NCBI GenBank assembly: GCA_963778025.1
Contig: CAVZTA010000019.1
Location: forward strand, 372,001-436,000
Source of the DNA: CAVZTA01 sp963778025
GTDB taxonomy: Bacteria > Chloroflexota > Limnocylindria > Limnocylindrales > CSP1-4
Reading direction: 5' to 3'
DNA: 64,000 nt
In this document: positions 57,610 to 64,000 of the stretch, piece by piece
How the letters are laid out: every line of letters begins with the position of its first letter
How positions within the stretch are numbered: position 1 is the first letter of the stretch
Notes under the pieces: generated by a model
The model's database searches: none
Told to the model about the DNA's origin: nothing
Seen by the model: the letters and a program-made list of their open reading frames with translations, nothing else
Position numbers and translations under genes: made by a program

Positions 57610-60190
57610 CTACTCGGCGCGGACGGCCCGGACGATCGACAGGCGGCTCGCGAGGCGGGCGGGCTGCGATGCGGCAACCATCGAGAGGCCGATGCCGAGC
57701 ACGAACGCGAGGCCGATCGAGGCCCATGGCGCCGTCAGCGGGACGTCGAAGCGGCCGCCGGCCGTGACCACCAGGATCCAGCCGACGCCGAGGCCGGCGA
57801 CGCTCCCGACGACCGCGCCGATGAGGCCGAGGATGCCCGCCTCGACGAGCATCATCCGCCACACCTGACGGCGGCTCATCCCGGCCGCACGCAGCACGCC
57901 AAGCTCCCGGACGCGTTCCCAGACGTCCATCGAGAGCGTGTTCACGATGCCCAGCGCGGCGACGACGATCGCCGCGAGGGCGAGCAGGTCGAACAGCCCG
58001 AACAGGCGGTCGAGCGCCGACGTCACCGATCCCTCGATCCGCTCGACGGGTGACACGGTCAGCGCTCGCTCCAGCGCGACGTCGGCGACGGCCTGGTGAG
58101 GCGCATCGCCGGCGCCGGGCGCGAACCGGATCGCGAAGGCGTCCGCGCCGGCGACACCGAACCTGGTCGTGGCGTCGGACCAGCCGACGAGCGCCGCCTC
58201 GCCGCCATCCGACGGGAGCGACCGCTCGACGATGCCGACGACCGACAGCTCGACCAGCGAGCCATCGACGGCCGGCACGGCGAGGACATCATCGAGGCCG
58301 ACGTCCAGGCGGTCCGCGGCGGCGCGCGGCAGGATCGACCGCTCCACCGGCGTCGAGCGCCGCGAGGGCGGCCGCGCGCTCGCCGGCGAGGAACGTCAGC
58401 CGGCCATCGGCCGCGAGATCGGCGCCCGACATCGCCGCCGCACGCACCCGCTGCCCGCGGAACGCGAGATCGAAGGTCGCGATCGGCGAGACCGAGGCGA
58501 CGCCGTCGACGGCCTCGAGGTCGGGTTCCGGCGAGAAGTCATCGAGCGGCACCGGGGCGATGGCGGTCAGGACCTCGTCGCCGGGGACGACGTCGTGGAT
58601 CCACGCCGTGGCGACGAGCCGGGCATTCGCGGCCACGGCGCCCAGCGCGACGACCATCGTCAGCCCCACGACCAGCGCGCCCACGGTCAGCCCGGAGCGA
58701 CTGCGGTCACGCACGATCGCGGCCCGTGCGAGGCGCTCTTCGAGACGGAGCACCCGGGCGAACGGTGCACCGGCGGCGCGCCCCAGCGGCACGAGCACCG
58801 CCGGCGCGAGCAGGACCGCGGCGATCAGCACCGCGTCGACGATCAGCGCACGACCGGCACCCAGCGGTCCGGGCCCGGCCGGGAACGCCATCGCCCCCAC
58901 GATCGCGACGACCGCCAGGATCGCGACCAGCCATCGACGGCGCGCGTGGCCCCCAGCGGCGCCTCGCGCACGGGCACGCAACGCCTCCACCGGCGACACC
59001 GCAGCCGCCCGGCGCGCCGGTTCGGCGGCAGCCGCCAGCGTGACGGCCACGCCGAGCAGGAACGTCCCGAGCAGCAGACCCGGCTCGAAGACCGGTCCGT
59101 CCAGGGGCACGCCGCCGCCACGACGCAGCGCATCGGCGAGGAGGCTGCCGAGCACGACCCCGAGCACCAGACCCGCGAGCGACCCGGCCACGGCCAGCAG
59201 CGCCGCCTGCGCCGCCACGATCCGTGCGAGCTGGTCGCGGCTGGCGCCGGCGGCTCGAAGCAGGGCGAGCTCGCGGGACCGCTCCGTGACCGTCATCGAC
59301 AGCGTGTTCACGATGAGGAAGGCGCCGGCGAACAGCGCGATCGCAGCGAGCAGGCCCGTCGTGGCGCGGAGGTCCTGCGTGGACGCGCTCAGGGTCGTCG
59401 CGAGATCGCCGGGGATGGACAACACGTAGGGCTCGCTGACGAGCGCCTTGTCGAGCGCCGAGATGACCGACGACCGCTCGGCGCCTTCGGCCAGCACGAC
59501 ATCGACCCGGGTGATGCCGGTCGCCGGCACCGCTGAGTCCGGGGCGGTCTCCCCGCTCCGGAGCGCTTCGACCGCGGCGTGCCCGGCCAGCCGGGCGGCC
59601 GTCCCGATGGGCACGACGAGGGTCCGGCCGTCGGGCGCCTGGACCGGCCCATCGCCGGCGAGGATGCCGATGACCCGCACGCGGACGAGCCCCTCGGCGC
59701 CCACGAGCGCGACATCCATCCCGAGCTCCAGCCCGTCGCTGCGTGCCAGCCGCTCCCCGACCAGCGCGGACGGCTCGTCGGCGGCGAGGAGCGGTGACCC
59801 CGCGAGGAGCGACAGGTCGTGGACGCGACGCTCGAGGGATGGGTCGATGCCCAGGACGGTGACCGGGTCCACGAGCGCCGGGCGATCGGGTGACGGAGCG
59901 ATGGGCGCTCGCCGTTCGATGGCCGGCGCGGCGACCGCCACGCCCGGAACGGCGGTGATGGTGTCGACGGTCGTGCGCGACAGACCGGCCTCGGCGAAGC
60001 CGGTGATCCGCAGGTCGGCTCGGCCGGCGATGCTGGCGACGGTCCGGTCGATCGATGCGGAGATCCCGGTGTCGACCGCCAGGCCCGCGACGAGCACGCC
60101 GACGCCGACCGCGATGCCGGCGATGGTGAGGCCGGTGCGGGCGGGCCGGGCGCGGAGGCTGCGCCAGGCGTACGGCAGGAGGCCGCGCAT
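57610..60190 (-). CDS. FtsX-family ABC exporter permease (one frame change)
   Basis: An ~860-residue permease with two FtsX-like units. An N-terminal helix (TGLTIAGIAVGVGVLVAGLAV) precedes a large extracytoplasmic domain. Helices follow around ERSRELALLRAAGASRDQL, a second half with its own periplasmic domain, and ERVRELGVLRAAGMSRRQV; the duplicated RxRELxLLRAAG motif is typical. One extra G near 58350 (GCCGGTGGAG) separates the first ~610 residues from the rest. The ATPase gene is upstream by 6 bp. The pair resembles MacB/LolCDE-type exporters of lipoproteins, peptides or lipids. Confidence 0.9.
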
Positions 60191-60196
60191 CGGCCG

Positions 60197-61021
60197 CTAC
60201 AGGCCCAGGTCGGCGAGGCGGGCGATGAGCGCCGCCGCGCTGTGGTCGGCGCGCCGCCCGAGGACGATCTCGCTGCGGATCCGCCCATCGTCGACGACGA
60301 GCACGCGGTCGGCGTAGGCGGCCGCCTTCGAATCGTGGGTCACGAGGACGATCGTCTGGCCGCGATCGACGCAGGAGCGCCAGAGCGCATCGAGGATCCC
60401 GGAGCCCGTGGTGTAGTCGAGGTTGCCGGTGGGCTCGTCGGCGAACAGGATCGCGGGCCGCGTGACGAGCGCACGCGCGACGGCGACCCGTTGCTGCTCG
60501 CCCTGGCTCAGCTGGTCAGGGCGGGCGCGCTCCTTGCCTTCGAGCTCGACGAGCGCGATCGCCTCGTTCACGAGCCGGCCGGCCTCGCCGCTCCGCGGGT
60601 CCTGGCCGGCGATGGTGAACGGCAGACCGACGTTCTCGGTGACGTCCAGCAGCGGCACGAGGTTGAACGACTGGAACACGAACCCCGTGCGCTCGCGGCG
60701 GAGCTTCGTGGCGGCATCGTCCGACAGGCGGCTGATCGCCGCGCCCTCGAGCGTCACGTCGCCGTGCGTCGGCTGGTCGAGCCCGCCGAGCAGGTGGAGG
60801 AGCGTGCTCTTGCCCGACCCCGACGAGCCCATGAGCGCGACGAACTCGCCGGCGGTCACCTGGAGGGTCACGCCCCGGACGGCTTCGACGGTGCCGCCCG
60901 CCAGGTCGTAGCGCTTGACGAGGTCGCGGGCCTCGAGGATCACGCGCGCCGGTTCGGCGTCGGTGTGCGGTCCCTGGGCCGGCGCCACGAGCGTCGGGCG
61001 TGCGACGGGAAGGGCAGTCAT
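60197..61021 (-). CDS. ABC exporter ATPase, LolD/MacB-type
   Basis: A 274-residue nucleotide-binding subunit. Walker A GSSGSGKST, Q-loop FQSFNLVPLLDVTENV, signature LSQGEQQRVAVARAL, Walker B ILFADEPTGNLD and the switch VTHDSKAA are complete. The sequence around the Walker B and D-loop matches the MacB/LolD/FtsE subfamily. It is cotranscribed with the FtsX-type permease six bases downstream. An N-terminal ~25-residue extension before VILEARDLVKRY is unusual but short. Confidence 0.95.
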   Translation of the reverse strand: MTALPVARPTLVAPAQGPHTDAEPARVILEARDLVKRYDLAGGTVEAVRGVTLQVTAGEFVALMGSSGSGKSTLLHLLGGLDQPTHGDVTLEGAAISRLSDDAATKLRRERTGFVFQSFNLVPLLDVTENVGLPFTIAGQDPRSGEAGRLVNEAIALVELEGKERARPDQLSQGEQQRVAVARALVTRPAILFADEPTGNLDYTTGSGILDALWRSCVDRGQTIVLVTHDSKAAAYADRVLVVDDGRIRSEIVLGRRADHSAAALIARLADLGL

Positions 61022-61136
61022 CAGCGGTGCCTCGGCTGGGCAGGGTTCGGGGTCGTTCGCAGCCTAGGGATGGGGTGCGGTGCGGTCCGCTGCCCGATGG
61101 TCCCGTTCGCGGCCGGTACGGGCGGTGCGAGCCGGG

Positions 61137-62126
61137 CTACGAGCCGAAGAACGTGCCGGCGACGTCGCCCACGATCGAGTCGATCAGGCCGAGGTCCGGC
61201 GGCGGGTCGTCGACGCGGAAGCCCGCGGCGGTCGTCGTGGTGCCGCCATCGTCCACGCCGGGCCGTTGCGTCGGGCTTGGCGCCGGGCCGACCCCGATGA
61301 GCGGACGATCGTCGGGTTCGCTGAGGCCGTCCCGGACGACCGGCGTGGGGGTCGGATCGGGGGTGGGCGTCGGCTTCGGGGTCGGCCTGGGGGTCGGGCG
61401 CGGGGTCGGTCGGGGCGTCGGTCGCGGCGTCGGGCGAGGGGTCGGCCTGGGCGTCGCGCGCGGGGTGCTGTCGGGCTGCGCCTGCGGCTTCTTCGTCGGT
61501 TTCGGGGTCGGCTTCGGCGTGGGCTTGGGGGTCGCTTTGGGCGTGGGTCTGGGGGTGGGTTTCGGCGTCGGGCTGGGCGAGGTCGAGCCGCACTTATCGG
61601 CGAACAGGACCGTCCACATCTTCTTGCCGTCGCCGCCCTTGTAGGCGCCGATCCCGATGACCTCCCAGCGCGACCCGAGGATGTTGTCGCGGTGCCCGGA
61701 CGAGTCCATGAACATCTGGTGGATGGCCGCGGTCGCCTGGTCGTCGGGATAGTTGTTCCAGCCGATGTTCTCGCCCGCGAGCTTGAAGCAGTAGCCCTTG
61801 TCGGACATCACGTCGAAGACCGAGTGGCCGTCGGGCGGGATGCTGTGGCTGAAGTAGTCGCGCTGGATCATGTCCTTCGACCGGACCCGGGCGATCGACT
61901 TCAGCTCCGAGTCGACCTTGAGCGTGCGGAGGCCGTGCGCGGCGCGCGTCTGGTTCGTCAGGGCGACGAGCTCCGACTCGGCCGAGCTCGAGTAGGCGTT
62001 CGCGTCCCAGGCGCGGGCGACCGCGGGCAGCGCGAAGGCTCCCGCGGACGTCGTCGCGAACGTCAGCGCGAGCGCGAGCGCGAATCGCCGGGGCGCGGCG
62101 AGGAGCGTCGGGCGGGCGAGGGACAA
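61137..62126 (-). CDS. Secreted CAP/SCP-domain protein with Pro-Thr repeat tail
   Basis: A 329-residue exported protein. The signal peptide (FALALALTFATTSAGAFALP) is followed by a CAP domain (about residues 45-180): LVALTNQTRAAHGL, YFSHSIPPDGHSVFDVM, AGENIGWNN, HRDNILGSRWEVIGIG. These are the conserved CAP residues, including the His/Glu cavity ligands. The next ~95 residues are Pro-Thr-Arg/Lys tandem repeats, and a short conserved-looking acidic end (LGLIDSIVGDVAGTFFG) closes the protein. CAP proteins act as peptidases, lipid-binding or matrix proteins. The repeat tail probably spans the cell wall or interacts with it. Confidence 0.9.
   Translation of the reverse strand: MSLARPTLLAAPRRFALALALTFATTSAGAFALPAVARAWDANAYSSSAESELVALTNQTRAAHGLRTLKVDSELKSIARVRSKDMIQRDYFSHSIPPDGHSVFDVMSDKGYCFKLAGENIGWNNYPDDQATAAIHQMFMDSSGHRDNILGSRWEVIGIGAYKGGDGKKMWTVLFADKCGSTSPSPTPKPTPRPTPKATPKPTPKPTPKPTKKPQAQPDSTPRATPRPTPRPTPRPTPRPTPRPTPRPTPKPTPTPDPTPTPVVRDGLSEPDDRPLIGVGPAPSPTQRPGVDDGGTTTTAAGFRVDDPPPDLGLIDSIVGDVAGTFFGS
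61345..61580 (-). repeat. Tandem Pro-Thr coding repeat in the CAP-domain gene
   Basis: The DNA repeats units of about 12 bp encoding PxPT blocks (PRPT, PKPT), roughly 20 in a row with slight variation. Copy number probably varies between strains. Confidence 0.8.
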
Positions 62127-62300
62127 GGTCGGGTCTCGATCGCGGGCACCGGCGGGGACCGGTCTCGCCCGCCACCGTCGCCACGCAGCTCGCCCGCGAC
62201 CCCCCGCCGATGGTCATCCCGCCCCGTCGCTCGAGTACCGGAACCCGCTCAGCACCGCACCGGACCGCACCACGTCGGTGCGTCGACGCACCACGCCGTG

Positions 62301-62316
62301 CCCGCGCCGGCGCGGG
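62301..62316 (-). terminator. Possible terminator hairpin after the PhyH gene
   Basis: CCCGCGCCGGCGCGGG is a perfect 16-bp palindrome starting 12 bases after the inferred stop at 62328. There is no T-tract. Confidence 0.4.
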
Positions 62317-62327
62317 CCTGACGACGC

Positions 62328-63076
62328 TCAGGCCTTCTTGAGGCGGACCCGTAGCGGGCGTTCGGGGCTTCGAAGATGACCTTCTGGCGGTCGGTGAGCT
62401 CGGGTAGCGGGAGGCGTCGTAGTACTGCGCGTGCCACGACAGCGGGTAGGGCGAGAACTTCAGGAAGATCGTCCGCCGCTCCCCCGCCCCGGTCCACGGC
62501 AAGCGTCCCGTGCGACAGCGCCTCGGTGAAGATCACCGCGGTGCCCGCGGGCCCGGTCACGCGCCGCACGAACGGCTGCATGTCCTCGAGATCCTTCCAC
62601 TCCTCGGGCAGCGCGAGGTTCGCCTTGTGCGAACCGGGCACCGCCGCGAACCCGCCGTCGGTCGGTCCCACGTCGCGCAGGTTGATCGCGACGACGGCCA
62701 GCCCGGAGCGCGGCTGCCCGTCGCGGAAGTCGTAGTACTCGATCGGCGAGAACGGCGTCCCGCCGCCGTGCAGGAAGCAGCCGATGGGCCCTCGGCCGGA
62801 CCGGATCAGATCCGCATAGTCATGGTCCAGCCGGTAGTTCGAGCCCAGGATCGCCTCGAGATACGGGCGGATCCGGTCGTGGTCGACCAGCCGCCGGACG
62901 GCGGGCGACCACTCGGTGGCATAGCCGAAGCGGTGGTTCGTCTCCTCGGGCGACACCTCCGCCTGGACGCGCTGCTCGAACAGCCCGTCGAGCTCGGCGA
63001 CCTCCTCCGCCGACAGGATCCCCTCGACCGCGATGAACCCCTGCAGGTCGAACAGATACCGCTCGCGGTCATCCAT
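62328..63076 (-). CDS. Phytanoyl-CoA dioxygenase (PhyH) family protein (several frame changes)
   Basis: An Fe(II)/2-oxoglutarate-dependent hydroxylase. ATG 63076 begins the family N-terminus YLFDLQGFIAVEGILSAEEV. The middle contains GCFLHGGGTPF, GGFAAVPGSHKANL and the final iron-ligand region EALSHGTL. After that the frame changes near 62505 to PWTGAGERRTIFLKFSPYPLSWH, here seen as ERRTIFLKFSPYPLSWH, back near 62405 to LTDRQKVIFEAPNARYG, and again near 62345 to VRLKKA followed by TGA at 62328. The corrected length is ~250 residues. The substrate is unknown; similar proteins act on small natural products. Confidence 0.82.
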
Positions 63077-63111
63077 CGCGTCGAAGGCCCTCCGTGTGAC
63101 TGACGCTCAGC

Positions 63112-64000
63112 CTACGTCGCCCAGGGCATCGGGGCCGGGGGCGGGAACGAGGACGTGACCTCGACCGCGCGACCGTCAGCGCTCATCGACGCCCGAGCCG
63201 CATCGATCACGTCGACGAGGTGCGCCGCCTGCTCGCCCGTCGCGCGATGGGGACGCTCGTCGGCGATCGCGTCGGCGAGATCGGACAGCGCCCGCGCCCA
63301 GTCCATGTCCGCCCGGGCGGGTCGGACGAGCGGCAGCGACTCGTAGTCCTCGTCGCCCAGTGTGCCCGCGGCGACGCCGCAGTCGAGCCGCATGAACGTC
63401 TCCAGCCACACGGAGCCGGTATCGCCGTGGAACACGACCGACGCCGGGTCATGGGCCGGGCGGCCGGCGTAGAAGCTCGCGGTCAGCCGGACGACGACGC
63501 CGGACTCGAGCTCCAGCACGAGGATCTGCAGGTCCGGGGTGGTGACGCGGTAGGGCGTGCCGTCCTTGGTCACGCGGTCCGGCGCCAGCACCCGACCGAA
63601 CGCCTGCACCCGCCGTACCGGCCCGAACATCGCGGTCGCGATCGACATCGGGTAGATGCCGACGTCGCTGACCGGCCCCACCTCGTAGAACGGCTGCGGC
63701 GCCGGGTGCCAGCTCTCGATGCGGCCCCAGTCGACCTCGCAGAACACCGCCCTGACCTCGCCCACCCGTCCGTCGCGGATCGTCTTCCACGCGGTCTGCT
63801 GCGCCTCGCCGAGGAGCGTGAACGGCGAACAGCCCAGCCGAACGCCGCGGGACCGCGCGAGCTCGACCAGTCCCCACGCCTCGTCGGCCGACAACGCGAG
63901 GGGCTTCTCGCTGTGCACGTGCTTCCCGGCCTCGAGCGCCGCTCGCGAGACCCGCGCGTGCTCGGCCTGGAACGTGAGGTTGACGACCAGGTCGACGTCG
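63112..64000 (-). CDS. Gfo/Idh/MocA-family oxidoreductase, N-terminus beyond window
   Basis: About 296 residues, truncated by the end of the window. From the window edge it reads VDLVVNLTFQAEHARVSRAA, then AGKHVHSEKPLAL with the catalytic-region EKP motif. A C-terminal domain follows, including VDWGRIESWHPAPQPFYEVG and GPVSDVGIYPMSIATAMFGP, seen as SDVGIYPMSIATAMFG. The NAD-binding GxGxxG lies outside. Such enzymes oxidise or reduce sugars, inositols or similar. It is 35 bp upstream of the PhyH-family gene on the same strand; the two may be cotranscribed. Confidence 0.9.
   Translation of the reverse strand, partial: DVDLVVNLTFQAEHARVSRAALEAGKHVHSEKPLALSADEAWGLVELARSRGVRLGCSPFTLLGEAQQTAWKTIRDGRVGEVRAVFCEVDWGRIESWHPAPQPFYEVGPVSDVGIYPMSIATAMFGPVRRVQAFGRVLAPDRVTKDGTPYRVTTPDLQILVLELESGVVVRLTASFYAGRPAHDPASVVFHGDTGSVWLETFMRLDCGVAAGTLGDEDYESLPLVRPARADMDWARALSDLADAIADERPHRATGEQAAHLVDVIDAARASMSADGRAVEVTSSFPPPAPMPWAT

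Noticed and set aside
61022..61136. Possible riboswitch upstream of the ABC exporter ATPase
   Set aside because: GC-rich sequence with no recognisable riboswitch core.

Overview
The window is GC-rich bacterial chromosomal DNA with short intergenic gaps, many ATGA/GTGA stop-start overlaps, frequent GTG starts, Ku, subtilases, lipoproteins and several molybdenum hydroxylases. This suits a soil or freshwater Chloroflexota (Limnocylindria-like) or a deep-branching actinobacterial lineage; the sequence alone does not decide. I saw no rRNA, tRNA, CRISPR array, transposase or phage gene.

About 20 of roughly 50 genes are split by a single-base shift of reading frame although both halves are conserved. 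Where the junction can be resolved it is mostly one extra G or C in a G/C run. I read this mainly as uncorrected consensus error and annotate each such gene as one CDS, noting where the frame changes.

Layout. 1-6.2 kb: end of an alpha-2-macroglobulin-like protein, an amino acid permease, a PAS-GAF-GGDEF-EAL protein, a small membrane protein and Ku. 6.3-12.6 kb: remnant of a DHFR-family gene, then two related secreted subtilases flanking a PD-(D/E)XK nuclease-like gene. 12.6-33 kb: a large purine and glyoxylate region. It holds the urate pathway (HIU hydrolase, OHCU decarboxylase, uricase) divergent from a DUF3830-hydantoinase/allantoinase-acyl-CoA synthetase-GarR-like unit; a xanthine dehydrogenase-VOC-malate synthase-GNAT unit; and a guanine deaminase plus D-aminoacylase-like gene downstream of a histidine kinase-response regulator pair. 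Together these could take guanine and xanthine through urate to allantoin, with malate synthase and a tartronate semialdehyde reductase homologue to use glyoxylate. 35.5-45 kb: a TRAP-type binding lipoprotein without its membrane subunits, a second histidine kinase lacking the usual phosphoacceptor box, and a SorC-FGGY kinase-Dpp-type ABC operon without ATPases. 45-53 kb: TPR and DUF4331 secreted pair, GlcD, and a second xanthine dehydrogenase-type operon. 53-64 kb: a repeat-filled intergenic region, an M1-like peptidase lipoprotein, an MpaB-family protein, BioY, an FtsX-type ABC exporter, a CAP-domain protein with a Pro-Thr repeat tail, a PhyH-type dioxygenase and a truncated Gfo/Idh/MocA oxidoreductase.

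The most unusual signal is a 147-bp intergenic element present twice (21313-21459 and 53360-53506). Each copy carries four 15-bp ATGCA-N5-TGCAT-like dyads whose starts are spaced exactly 51, 30 and 51 bp, symmetric about the centre. The second copy lies beside a different 191-bp element with 21-bp terminal inverted repeats. I know of no described family that matches either.
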